NCBI GenBank assembly: GCA_963971535.1
Contig: OZ020585.1
Span: 160,014,211-160,078,210, forward strand
Length of the DNA: 64,000 nt
Origin: Notolepis coatsorum
Taxonomy: Eukaryota; Chordata; Actinopteri; Aulopiformes; Paralepididae
Direction of reading: 5' to 3'
Shown here: piece after piece, positions 1-10,840 of the stretch
How positions within the stretch are numbered: position 1 is the first letter of the stretch
Layout of the letters: the number at the start of each line of letters is the position of its first letter
Notes under the pieces: model-generated
The model's database searches: none
What the model saw: only the letters and a program-made list of their open reading frames with translations
Told to the model about the DNA's origin: nothing
Program-made: the position numbers and the translations under genes

Positions 1-172
1 TAATTTTTTTTTAAATGATTTCTGATAGTGGTTGAAGAAATGCGTCTTTAGTCGACGCCGAAAGATTGGATAGGTTTCGGCTGTCCTAACTGGGGTGGGT
101 AGTTCATTCAAAACATTGTGGGGCAAGGACTGAGAAAAGGAAGGTTCTCCTTGATGACCCTCCCTGACATAT
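1..172 (-). mobile_element. 3' end fragment of an L2-type LINE
   Basis: This stretch matches, on the same strand, the last part of the L2 reverse-transcriptase frame and 3' region at about 55183-55330. It keeps recognisable C-terminal codons just before an A-rich run that appears as a T run at 4-11. There are scattered substitutions and small indels, so the frame is not intact. The fragment is truncated at about 172 and runs off the left edge of the window. It is a dead remnant. Confidence 0.75.
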
Positions 173-783
173 ACACGAGTAATCGCGATGGCGATGGGAT
201 CACTGGGGATTATTCTTTTTGGAGTACCTTCTGGCTAAGGTAAGGTCTATTCTATGTCTATTTACCGAACATGTTTTTGTACCAATCACAGTGTCGTATT
301 TTACCGGACCTAAATCATGCTTTTGGTAACGATCACAGTTTTGAGTTAAAACGCACAAGTTTCCTGGCCTATTTAGGAAATCCCTGAACATGAATTTGCA
401 TCAGTGTGTGATAGATTATTAGTTACTGGGTATTTCAAAGTACCTCATATTTGGTATCATTTTGAAGCTAACAACTAGGGCTTTCCAATGATATAAAATA
501 AGTGTATGATTATCATCATAATTTTTATTATTATGGTTCATATGTAGTTGCACTTGAACTTGTTGAAATTAAACTTGGAAGATACAAATTAATTTTCAAG
601 CACTTTCCTTGCTTATTTGAGATGTATGTGTAATGAATGGAATGTAGACAATCTTGTTGGCAATATAGAACAGCTGACAGGTTAGAAATAGCATCTATTG
701 TTAAAAAGTTATGAATTAATTAATGAAACTAGATTCGATAATTCTTTTTAAAAATATTTAATATATTTAATTTTTCTTCAAAC
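173..783. other. Gene-free stretch with a piggyBac-family remnant
   Basis: No convincing coding sequence is seen. Positions about 187-290 resemble the reverse complement of 36300-36440 (a GGCGATGGGATC-like segment followed by CTAAGGTAAGG). This is an internal part of the piggyBac-like family found elsewhere in the window. The rest is AT-rich and not recognised. Confidence 0.4.
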
Positions 784-796
784 TTACCCCATTCTC

Positions 797-1302
797 GCGG
801 TCGGATGGCGTAGCGGGGATTCCGCTCGTCACCAATGCAAGAGGCTGCGGTCTCGACTCCCGGAGTCAGCATTGCCTGCGGCTTGGGCTGGTCATCATAC
901 TAACTCGTTTGGCTGAGTTAGCGGGAGGGAAGTCGAGGGTGGTAATCTGGGGTTGTGGACAGATTCAGGTACAGGTCAGGTCTGGGCGCCTGCTCAGCGA
1001 AAGGCAGGAAATGGTGAAGGCAGCGTGACCTCCCACGCGTTACGCTTCACCAATGAGAGTCCTCGCTGCCAGGTGGAAAAAGAGCCACTGGTGGAAAAAG
1101 AGCCAAAGAGCCACTCAAGTCTCCACATGTGTCGGAGGAAGCGTGTGGTAGACTTCAGGGTTCCCTTGTACCGACCAGTAGGAGGAACATGCACAGAACA
1201 ACCAGGTAGGGGAGGGGGGGAATTGGCCTAACGACTAAATTGGGATGGGGAGAAAAATAGAAAATCAGGCGGAGAAAAAGAGACAAAAAAAAAAAAAAAA
1301 AA
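797..1302 (+). mobile_element. tRNA-derived SINE, full length, poly-A tail
   Basis: A tRNA-like head with RNA polymerase III promoter boxes is followed by a long unrelated body and an 18-base A tail. Perfect 13-bp target duplications TTACCCCATTCTC lie at 784-796 and 1303-1315, so both ends are defined. The body is similar to the SINE at 59713-60214, sharing the GGCGCCTGCT, CCTCCCACRCG, CGCTGCCAGGTG and GTGTCGGAGGAAGC blocks, so the two belong to one family. The element has no protein-coding capacity; retroposition would need a LINE partner. Confidence 0.88.
806..860 (+). promoter_or_regulatory. RNA polymerase III A and B boxes of the SINE
   Basis: The A box TGGCGTAGCGG (806-816) fits the TRGYNNARNGG consensus exactly. 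The B box GGTCTCGACTCC (849-860) resembles GGTTCGANTCC with a one-base insertion. Their spacing is typical of a tRNA-type internal promoter. Confidence 0.7.
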
Positions 1303-1315
1303 TTACCCCATTCTC

Positions 1316-2116
1316 TTCCTAGAGCCTTGTCTTCCTCCATACTCTCTGCCGCTCTAGAACCATCTTTCCTGGGTAGGGTGGTAGCGTGAAGACCATGGCT
1401 CTCAGCTTGATGTTGTTAGCCAACGCTAGCATGGGAGCTAGCATCCAGCAGCTAGGCCTTGGAGACACTCATCGTCAATTCTAGGTTGATAAAATGAAAT
1501 ATTTTATATATACGAATATGACCCACTAATGAATACACTAAATACAGCAATGTGGCTATTTGAAAACACTGCATTTGCGAAATAAATACGTCAATTGTGT
1601 TCACCCTAGTCAAACGATAGCTCGCAGCTAGCTCCAAAGTTACCGCAACACAAAGCATGGCATCCTGAGTGATTTTTTACTTCACATCGGTACTTTTGAA
1701 ACAAGCTTTTTGAGTGGAAAATATGACCAGAATCTCTGGAAAAACATCTCACAAACACTATAGACGGTCATAAGCGTTAACGAATGCTATAAGTCCAGCA
1801 AATGAGTATAAACAGTACTTACGCGGTCATTTCGAAATGCGCGAACAAGCGCGGATTCCCCGGAGAAATCAATCCTATGACCGCAAGGTCTGGGAAAATC
1901 TACCAAAAAACTCTAGCGCCGCTTCGGGAGCCATTTATATAGTTCCTCTAAGACCTGCGGACTAATACTTGCTGTGATGGTGGTGATGGGTCTTCCAAAT
2001 ATGGTGTCCAAATATAGTGTCCTTCTGCCGAAAACTGCCCAAAAGGGACCTGACTGCATGGCAACACTGCGGCTTATCGCACCGGCGATATTGCCGACCC
2101 ACAAGAGAAAAAGAGG
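1316..2116. other. Non-coding stretch, nothing recognised
   Basis: I see no gene, terminal repeat or tail signature here. The short inverted words GCGGTCAT and ATGACCGC near 1830 and 1878 are too weak to call an element. This is the left flank of the LTR retrotransposon, ending with the target site CTTTT at 2117-2121. Confidence 0.4.
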
Positions 2117-2121
2117 CTTTT

Positions 2122-3346
2122 TGTTATGGTTTGTAACCGACCCCAATCGCACAACACAAGACAGGTATGAGAGTAAGCCAAAACAGGGCAAATATTTATT
2201 ATAGAACAAAAAGCGGCACAGTCCCTTTAAGGGAAAACACAAAAACACTAGAGTCAAGGAAATCTGGAAAATGCGGCACTGTGCCTTTAAGAGGCGAACA
2301 GGCTAAGGGACTAAGGCTAAGGGCCAGGGCTAAGGACCAGGGCTAAGTGTCAGGGCCAGGAACAGGGGCACTGGAGAGGGGGACAGGGACAGAGGCCCGG
2401 AGAGGCGGGCTGGAGACAGGGACAGAGAACAGGGTTAAGGCCTTGGACAGGGCGAGGGCCAGAGCTGCTTACAGGGATGAGGACAGGGTTCCGACGGCGG
2501 AGGCCTGGCACGGGGACAGGGGCCCGACGGCGGAGGCCTGGCACGGGAACAGGGGCCCGACGGCGGAGGCCTGGCACGGGGACAGGGGCCCGACGGCGGG
2601 GGCCTGGCACGGGAACAGGGGCCCGACAGCGGGGCCTGGCACGGAGATCCTCCTCCTCCTCTTCGGATGCTGCAGACGGGCAGCGCAGAACAAAGGGGGT
2701 CCCAGGGGACCGGGATGGGAACACGCCGTCCTCCCGTGGAATACTAGGGAGCGATGACGAGCCTGGGTCCAAGGGGAACGGGATGGGCACACGCCGTCCT
2801 CCCGTGGAATACTAGGGAGCGACGACGAGCCTCACCCCCAGGAACGAGGATCACGAAGAGACGCCTTCCTCCCGTGGAATCGGGAGCGATGACGAGCCGG
2901 CTTGACGTCTGGAGTGGGAACACTGGAAAACCTCCCGTAGAGAATTAGAGAGCGAAGACGGTGTCCACTCCAGGCAAACGGCGACAGGTGGTGATGGCTG
3001 GCACGTCGTCTCACGCCGGAGACGCGGCAGGTGATGGTAATGTACAGGATGGTAACGTACAGGACTCCATGAACACAGAATGTACACAGATACAGATACA
3101 GAACGAACACAGAGTCCAGAACACAGAACGACCCGACAAGGACTGGAGGGGAGTCTGCAACCTATGTACTCTCCCGAGGTGATTGCAAACTCCCAACAGG
3201 TGCGTGAAGGTAGAGGATCAAGGATGTCCAAGGGTGGGGGCTGGTGAAGAGTAGAGGAGAGTAAAACATCGCAAGGGTGGGGGCTGTTGAGGAGAGTAGA
3301 CAGGGAAAACACAGGAAAAAGGTCCAGGGACAGGCGAATCCTCACA
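2122..3346 (-). repeat. Long terminal repeat (3' LTR on the minus strand)
   Basis: This copy is nearly identical to 3842-5067, with a few substitutions and one small indel. It contains GGCTAAGGACC-type short repeats near 2300 and a GC-rich 33-bp minisatellite. The long open frames on both strands here are low-complexity proline, arginine and glycine strings generated by the repeat and are not genes. Confidence 0.85.
2491..2645. repeat. 33-bp minisatellite inside the LTR
   Basis: About five units of a 33-bp GC-rich motif beginning CGACGGCGGAGGCCTGGCAC alternate between GGGGAC and GGGAAC variants. The same array occurs in the other LTR copies at about 4211-4365 and 13715-13869, so it predates their duplication. 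Confidence 0.85.
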
Positions 3347-3841
3347 GTACCTCCCCCTCCACGGGAGCCACCGGGCGACCCAAAAAATCAGACAGCGGGG
3401 CAGGGGACATGACAAAGCAACAAACAAACAAAAAACTGGGCCATGCTAGCAGGGGAAGCTACACCTAAAGTGGGGCTAGCAGAGGGACTGGGTAGCTGCC
3501 AGAGCATTGCTAGCTACAGGGCCTATGCTAGCTGTACTGCTACAATAGCATAGAGGCTGCGCTAGCTGCCGGAGCTAGGCTAGCAGACAGGGCTGGACTA
3601 GCAAAGGAGAACAAGCTAGCTGGAAGGACAGTCCTAGCTGTGGGGAACAGGGTAGCTAACAGGGGAGCTAACGAGGCTAACAGGGGAGTCAAACTGGGGA
3701 AACTAACAGGGGAACTAACAGGGGAACTAGAGGGAACTAGAGGGAGCTAGAGTGGGTTAGAGGGAACTAGAGGGAACTAACAGGGGCTAACTCACATACA
3801 CTGTCTGTGCTGGCTGGGGTCATCGACTGGTCGGGTCGTAC
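3347..3841 (-). pseudogene. Internal region of the LTR element with a gag-start remnant
   Basis: On the minus strand an ATG at 3823-3821 lies only 18 bases inside the 5' LTR. It opens a short frame reading MTPASTDSVCELAPVSSL before a stop. A start of this kind is consistent with the gag N-terminus of fish Ty3/Gypsy elements, from general knowledge of the family. The rest of gag and all of pol are missing. Their place is taken by GCTAGC-rich sequence (3450-3640) and short tandem units based on CTAACAGGGGAA and CTAGAGGGAA (3655-3790). I do not see a TGG-type primer-binding site. Confidence 0.55.
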
Positions 3842-5067
3842 TGTTATGGTTTGTAACCGACCCCAATCGCACAACACAAGACAGGTATGAGAGTAAGCCA
3901 AAACAGGGCAAATATTTATTATAGAACAAAAAGCGGCACAGTCCCTTTAAGGGAAAACACAAAAACACTAGAGTCAAGGAAATCTGGAAAATGCGGCACT
4001 GTGCCTTTAAGAGGCGAACAGGCTAAGGGACTAAGGCTAAGGGCCAGGGCTAAGGACCAGGGCTAAGTGTCAGGGCCAGGAACAGGGGCACTGGAGAGGG
4101 GGACAGGGACAGAGGCCCGGAGAGGCGGGCTGGAGACAGGGACAGAGAACAGGGTTAAGGCCTTGGACAGAGCGAGGGCCAGAGCTGCTTACAGGGATGA
4201 GGACAGGGTTCCGACGGCGGAGGCCTGGCACGGGGACAGGGGCCCGACGGCGGAGGCCTGGCATGGGAACAGGGGCCCGACGGCGGAGGCCTGGCACGGG
4301 GACAGGGGCCCGACGGCGGGGGCCTGGCACGGGAACAGGGTCCCGACAGCGGGGCCTGGCACGGAGATCCTCCTCCTCCTCTTCGGATGCTGCAGACGGG
4401 CAGCGCAGAACAAAGGGGGTCCCAGGGGACCGGGATGGGAACACGCCGTCCTCCCGTGGAATACTAGGGAGCGACGACGAGCCTGGGTCCAAGGGGAACG
4501 GGATGGGCACGCGCCGTCCTCCCGTGGAATACTAGGGAGCGACGACGAGCCTCACCCCCAGGAACGAGGATCACGAAGAGACGCCTTCCTCCCGTGGAAT
4601 CGGGAGCGATGACGAGCCGGCTTGGCGTCTGGAGTGGGAACACTGGAAAACCTCCCGTAGAGAATTAGAGAGCGAAGACGGTGTCCCACTCCAGGCAAAC
4701 GGCGACAGGTGGTGATGGCTGGCACGTCGTCTCACGCCGGAGACGTGGCAGGTGATGGTAACGTACAGGATGGTAACGTACAGAACTCCATGAACACAGA
4801 GTGTACACAGATACAGATACAGAACGAACACAGAGTCCAGAACACAGAACGACCCGACAAGGACTGGAGGGGAGTCTGCAACCTATGTACTCTCCCGAGG
4901 TGATTGCAATCTCCCAACAGGTGCGTGAAGGTAGAGGATCAAGGATGTCCAAGGGTGGGGGCTGGTGAAGAGTAGAGGAGAGTAAAACATCGCAAGGGTG
5001 GGGGCTGTTGAGGAGAGTAGACAGGGAAAACACAGGAAAAAGGTCCAGGGACAGGCGAATCCTCACA
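3842..5067 (-). repeat. Long terminal repeat (5' LTR on the minus strand)
   Basis: Second LTR of the same element. Its outer end CCTCACA abuts CTTTT and then host DNA. It differs from the left LTR by scattered point changes, for example within the minisatellite. An LTR-to-LTR divergence count would date the insertion. Confidence 0.85.
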
Positions 5068-5106
5068 CTTTTTCTAACAATCGAATTTTTGGGGTAAGAC
5101 TAATCA

Positions 5107-5131
5107 CCCCCCCCCCCCCCCCCCCCCCCCC
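5107..5131 (+). repeat. Poly-C tract (25 bases)
   Basis: An uninterrupted C run sits just right of the LTR element. The equivalent run in the duplicate copy (14611-14640) is 30 bases, so the tract has changed length since the duplication, unless one is an assembly error. Confidence 0.85.
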
Positions 5132-5329
5132 TTGATGATTTTGTGAAGACATATGTACATGGGATATACCTTTGATTTGGAAGTATTTGGGGTTTCAGGC
5201 GAGCAACCCGAACGATTTGGGCATATTGCATATCACGCGTCATATCTCGTGATCTATGAAAAAAGACTGGATTATTTTGGAAAGGGGCGATGTTTAGCGT
5301 GTAATAGTGCACAAACTACAGTATGTAGA

Positions 5330-7150
5330 AATTAACTGGTTAGTCAGTGATGGACTATGAATGAAAGTTAAGGTCAGATAGGCCAGTGACTAAATTTAAT
5401 GATTTAGTAATCCTCTGGCTTGTTACTAAACACTAGGTCGATTTGGGTCTTGCCCTTTAATCATCTGAACAAAATCAAAGTTGTTTGAGGGCTTTTCTAC
5501 CATGTTCATCTTCCCAGTTTATGTTGAAATCCCCCATCAAAAGTATTTCTTTCAAAGTGGCACTCTCTAAGTATGATGTTTAGCTGGTCAGAAATATATA
5601 GCTTTGGAGTCTGGTGGTCGGTACGCGTGTATCACTTCCGCAACGGATTTAGTCGGATTTCGGTTTCCGGGTTCGCCTGATTGGCCGCGACGGCGTGGAC
5701 TTGACCGCGAGGCTGGAGTTCACTTCTCCTTTCACATCGCGCCACGCTGCTGTGCAGACGCGCTGCTTTAATAATATTGTCGCGTTGTGGAAAGCAGGAT
5801 GAGAGAGCGTAGATTTCAGTGTGTATCATTTAATCATTTAACATTTGAAAGGTATACATTGTTGTCATACAGAAGTACAGAATACTTTTATCCAAAATGC
5901 TTCTTACTGTTACTGTTAAGAGACTGTGCTAGACAAGATATGTATGAAATAAAATAGTATAGCATGTAAAATAGAAGTAAAAATAGAGGTCACGCTGTTC
6001 AGTATAGACATATGTACAATGTTCGATGCAGAATAGAAGTAACTGAGTTACCAAAATTGTACCTCATCCCATTTCTGCTTTGCACTATAGCGTATTGTAT
6101 ATTAGTACATTGCATAGTATATTGTATGGTAAAAGTCTGCGGAGCGCAACAATAAGAAGCATTTTGGATAAAAGTATTCTGTACTTCTGTATGACAACAA
6201 TGTATGCCTTTCAAATGTTAAATGATAAATGATTAAATGATACACACTGAAATCTACGCTCTCTCATCCTGCTTTCCACAACGCGACAATATTATTAAAC
6301 AGCAGCTCTGTCATTGAAGTGGGAAAAGTGAGCCGTATTGTATATTAGTACATTGCATAGTATATTGTATATTGTATGGTAACTCAGTTACTTCTATTCT
6401 GCATCGAACATTGTACATAATGTCTATACTGAACAGCGTGACCTCTATTTTTACTTCTATTTTACATGCTATACTATTTTATTTCATACTTATCTTGTCT
6501 AGCACAGTCTCTAACAGTAACAGTAAGAAGCATTTTGGATGAAAGTATTCTGTACTTCTGTATGACAACAATGTATGCCTTTCAAATGTTAAATGATAAA
6601 TGATTAAATGATACACACTGAAATCTACGCTCTCTCATCCTGCTTTCCACAACGCGACAATATTATTAAAGCAGCGTGTCTGCACAGCAGCGTGGCGCGA
6701 TGTGAAAGGGGAAGTGAACTCCAGCCTCGCGGTCAAGTCACGTGGCCGTCGCGGCCAATCAGGCAAACCCGTAAACCGAAATCCAACTAAATCCGTTGCG
6801 GAAGTGATACACGCGGTCGGTACAGCCCTAGGAGGTAAAGGACATTTGGGGAGACACTCTAATTCCTTATCTGAAAAGTGGATCTGGGTACAGTGGATGT
6901 TATCTTTAACATAAAACATCACACCTCCCCATCTCCCTTCAGGTCACTCTAAATATATTATAGCCAGGTACAGTCAGAGCAGCAGCTAGGGAGTTATCAT
7001 GAAGCCAGGTTTCAGAGAAAAATTTTTATAATCTAAATTTGATTCTAAGAGTAGTTGTTTAATCTGTTAACTTTTAGCGGTGATACTGCATGTGTTTAGG
7101 TGTCCCCCTGGAAGGCCTTTAGGCTTGGCATGGGGGTCGCAGACCAATCT
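5330..7150 (-). pseudogene. LINE endonuclease gene, decayed and split by a foldback element
   Basis: Read on the minus strand from about 7140, the frame shows the opening of an apurinic-type endonuclease: a stretch like ITAKSxQIKQLLLESNLD, then SETWLHDN with the catalytic Glu, then PGYNIFRV, and GGVMFYVKDNIHC near 6900-6830. It continues beyond the inserted element at 5615 with YRPPDSKAIYF and, after a frameshift, the MGDFNINW motif (about 5535-5510). Several stops and frameshifts are visible. The family is a Jockey-superfamily LINE different from the L2 copies nearby. The insertion at 5625-6814 lies exactly within the LYRPP codons. Confidence 0.7.
5625..6814. mobile_element. Mutator-like foldback element with 9-bp target duplication
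   Basis: Very long inverted repeats (about 5625-6051 against 6380-6814) start with GCGTGTATCACTTCCGC and its complement. The flanks carry a perfect 9-bp duplication GGTCGGTAC at 5616-5624 and 6815-6823. Nine-base duplications and long terminal inverted repeats are typical of the Mutator superfamily. The centre (6145-6305) contains a third partial copy of the right arm, so there was internal rearrangement. No transposase is visible; it is non-autonomous. Confidence 0.8.
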
Positions 7151-8002
7151 AGAATTATTAACTGATTGAGCGCCAGCTATTATCCTCATCCTGTAGTCAA
7201 TGGGCCAGCTTTCTATTGCCTATTTTCACGATGTGTCACTATATTTGCAGAGCTATATCTATATTCTATGTTATAGCTATGGAGACAATGCTATGGCTCA
7301 TTTGACAGTAACTATCTCTCGTCCAACATGTAAAAGGGAGTTCGTTTTTTTTTACTATTTCAAAATCAAAGGTATATAATAATAATAACTTTATTTGTAT
7401 AGCACTTTTCATACAGAGGTTGCAGTTCAAAGTGCTTCACAACAGTAAAAAATACAGGCATAAGCGAGCATAAAAAGATAGACAGGTAGCAAGGTATGGC
7501 AAATCACAGTGTTTCACATTAGGATCTAGCATCCCAATAGGCTCTCCGCTTACAATTTTCAGTAACACAAATAGTAAAAATTGTTTAAAATGATTCAGTT
7601 TAAAAATAGTCAAAAAATTATAAAATAGAACGGACATAAAAAATACAGGCATGAGCGAGCATAGCAAGGTATGGCAAATCACAGTGTTTCACATTAGGAT
7701 CTAGCATCCTAATAGGCTCTCTATTCAGTAATACAAACAATCACAGTGTTTCACATTTGGATCTAGCAAATAATAAAAATTGTTTAAAATTATTCAGTTT
7801 AAAAATAGTCATCAGTAAGAAGTAAAAAGTGCAATAACCGACACATGAATTTGATAGGCAGTGTACAAGAGTAGGCAGGGTAAGAATAGTGCAGGTAAAT
7901 ACAAGTTGTGTCAGGATATCCCTGATGTTTCCTCTTGCCACTAGGTGGTAGCAGATATCTATCAGTGAAATGCCTGATCAAAGAGAGGTTTTAAGCTGTC
8001 TT

Positions 8003-10762
8003 TTAAAGATGTCTAGCGAGTTGGCTTCCCTGATGTTTTGGGGCATAGTTGATAAAGGCTGCATTACCGATCCTCTTTTGACTGCTTCTGGGAGCCTCTA
8101 GTAGTCCAGCAGCTGATGATCGCAGTGTTCTTGCTGGTGTGTAATTTATTAGAGTGTTGGCGATGTAGCTAGGTCCCTGTCCATTTAGAGCTTTGTATGT
8201 AAGGAGAAGGACCTTAAAGTCAATTCTAAATGTTACAGGAAGCCAGTGTAAAGCAGCTAAGACTGGACTAATGTGCTCTCTCCTTTTGGTTCTAGTTAGC
8301 AGTCGGGCTGCAGAGTTTTGGATTAGCTGAAGCCTCTCTGTGGTTTTCTTAGGGAGACCTGTGAAAAGTGCATTACAGTAGTCTAACCGGCTAGATATGA
8401 ATGCATGAATTAGCTTCTCAGCATCGTTCTGATTAATAAATGGTCGTACTTTTGCTATATTTCTGAGATGGAAGAACGATGTTTTCGTCACTTTGCTAAT
8501 ATGAGAATTGAAGTTCAGTTCTGAATCTATGATAACCCCAAGACTAGTGACCTCAGATTTGATCCAAGGGGTTAGTCCCCCCAGGTTATTTATTAATGTT
8601 TCTTTTTTAGTTTTGGAGCCGATAATTAGAATTTCAGTTTTGTTCTCGTTTAGTTTCAGGAAGTTCTTACTCATCCATTTATTTATTGCCAGTAAGCAGT
8701 CTGTAATGGAGCTAATCGCTGTATAATTTGGTTCAGCAGATATGTACAGTTGTGTATCATCCGCATAGCTATGGAAATCTACATTATGTTCTCTGATGAT
8801 ATCACCCAGCGGTAACATGTAAAGGGAGAAGAGTAAAGGACCTCCATAGTTGTTGTCGTATATATCAGACATGTGATCTCCTAGATTAACATAGAATTTC
8901 CTCCCTCTGATGTATGTTTTAAACCAGCCCAGCACATGTTCTGAGAAACCGACATGGTTTTCAAGACGATCGATTAGAATATCGTGATCAATTGTATCAA
9001 ATGCTGCACTGAGATCTAACAGGATAAGGATGGAGATCTTATTCTCATCAGAGTTTAGTCTGAGGTCACTGATTATTTTGGTGAGGGCAGTTTCAGTGCT
9101 ATGATATTTTCTGAATCCTGACTGAAATTCTTCTAAGATGTTGTTTTCTTCAAGAAAGGAATTTATTTGAACTGAAACTATCTTTTCAAGTACTTTACTA
9201 ATGAATGGTAGGTTGGATATTGGACGATAATTTGCCATTTCATTACTATCCAAGTTAGGTTTTTTTAGTAATGGCTTTACAACTGCTGTTTTAAAGGCAT
9301 CTGGGAAAATACCAGTCCTAAGGATAGTGTTTATGATATCTAGCACAGGGCTTGAAACACTATTAAATACCCGTTTGAAGAAAGCTGTAGGTATAGGGTC
9401 AATGTCTGAGGTGGAGGAGTTACATTCTGAGACAGTTTTGCATAGTACATCTAATGTGATGCATGTGAAACTTCTCATGGTTACATTGCACGGTTTGCTG
9501 CAATCAGCTTTATTTCCATCATGAGTAATGCTGGCCCTGATCAAGGTTATTTTGTTGTTAAAGAATAGCGCAAGTTCTTCACACTTAACCGTTGATGACT
9601 GAGGAGGTGTAGGGGCAGTGTTGAGTAGTACATTAATAGTGGAAAAAAGGATTCTGGAGTTTCCAGCATTTTCTGTAATGATTTTAGAGAAGTAATCTTT
9701 CCTTGCTAAGCGGATGGTTTTATTATAAACAGTTAAAGCATCTTTGTATATATCACAGCATATGGTGGTTTTTGTTTTTCTCCATTTTCGCTCCGCTGCA
9801 CGACATTTCCTTTTTTCTTTGTTGACAGCATTATAGTTCAACCAGGGCGAGGCTCTAGTTTTCTTCTTTTTCGTTTTTAATGGGGCGACAGAATTTAATA
9901 TAGATGACATTGCATCATTGAGATTTTCTACCATTTCATTTAGAGAGCTGTCATGATTGTGTGGTTCGTGTAGTCTGATAAGATCAATGAACTTTGATTC
10001 AGCTTTGTCGTTTAGGAGCCTCTTTTTAACTATGATTTATTTTTTTGTTTTAGTAAGGGTTATTTGAGTATCAAAAAATATACAGTGATGGTCGGAGAGA
10101 GGTAATTCAGTTATTGAGATATTTGTTATGCTTAGCCCAGTTGTTGTTATAACTAAGTCTAGTGTATTCCCAAGCCTGTGAGTTGCATTTGTTATATGCT
10201 GTATTAGGTCAAAGCTATCCAGTAGATTTGTTTGTTCTATAGTTTTGGAGTCTGTTTTCTTATTAAAATGGATGTTCAAGTCTCCATTTAGGATCACCTT
10301 ATCATATCCGGTAACACATAGTGAGATCAGTTCAGAGAATATTGGTGAGTGTCTAGGCGGGCGGTATATTGTGACAATAATAGTTTATTCTGTTTTTAGT
10401 TCAATAGCAAGATATTCCATTGACATGAACTCGCCTAGTTCTGTGATTCTAAACAAGAGTTTTGAGGAGAAGATTGCTGCAACTCCTCCGCACCTTTTAT
10501 TTTTTCTGGGTATTTGAAAAAAGTTATAGTCTGGTGGACAAGCTTCTATCATTATTGATGTAGCTGTGTCATTATTTAGCCATGTCTCTACTAGGCAGAT
10601 GCAATCTAAGTTATTTTCTTTAATCAGATAATTTACTAAGAACGTTTTATTATTCAGTGATCTGACATTTAGGAAAGCTAATTTTATTTGTTGGACTTCT
10701 TTAGAGGAGGTCTGCTTTGGCTTGACCTTGATGGCCCTGAGGTTAATAGCAGGTAAACGCAT
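8003..10762 (-). pseudogene. L2 ORF2 (endonuclease-reverse transcriptase), copy A, inactive
   Basis: The endonuclease part runs from 10762: NVRSLNNKT, LVETWL with the catalytic Glu, ILNGDLNIHF, LDLVIT and SDHHCIFF. The RT part (9934-8003, 643 codons open) has NYRPISNLPF (residues about 236-245), LLDLSAAFDTIDH (about 305), HSYADDTQLY (about 388) and LNENKTEILI. An in-frame TAA after LAIELKTE at 10385 is shared with copy B. A second stop near 10037 is unique to copy A and separates the two domains. The RT motif normally reading GVPQGSxLGP is replaced by DNNYGGPLLF, and this is also shared with copy B. A 12-bp in-frame deletion near 10340 is unique to copy A. The protein cannot be made intact. 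Confidence 0.9.
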
Positions 10763-10840
10763 TGATGGCGTATATTTTTCACCATGCCATTGGCTGGTTA
10801 TGATTACCGGTATGTTTTGAGAGATGGCATGGCAATTGTG

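Larger units (their letters stand above)
2122..5067 (-). mobile_element. Non-autonomous LTR retrotransposon, complete with LTRs and target duplication
   Basis: Two direct repeats of about 1225 bp (2122-3346 and 3842-5067) flank only 495 bp of internal DNA. Each repeat begins TGTTATGG and ends CCTCACA, giving TG...CA ends on either strand. A 5-bp duplication CTTTT at 2117-2121 and 5068-5072 brackets the whole unit, and removing it restores a continuous host sequence. A purine-rich tract (reverse complement of 3349-3362) lies immediately upstream of the left LTR when read on the minus strand, which sets the orientation. No protease, RT, RNase H or integrase is present, so it must have been mobilised in trans. 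A Ty3/Gypsy parent is inferred from the arrangement at the gag start and is not proven. Confidence 0.85.

Noticed and set aside
797..868. Functional tRNA gene
   Set aside because: Pol III boxes are present but the sequence continues into a SINE body and poly-A tail with a 13-bp target duplication, and the cloverleaf is degraded.
953..1231. 92-codon frame
   Set aside because: Lies wholly inside the SINE body and is not conserved as a frame in the second SINE.
2347..2792. Open frames of 107-146 codons on both strands in the LTR (also at 4067-4612 and 13571-14116)
   Set aside because: They are proline, arginine and glycine strings produced by the GC-rich 33-bp minisatellite, open on several frames at once, inside a non-coding LTR.
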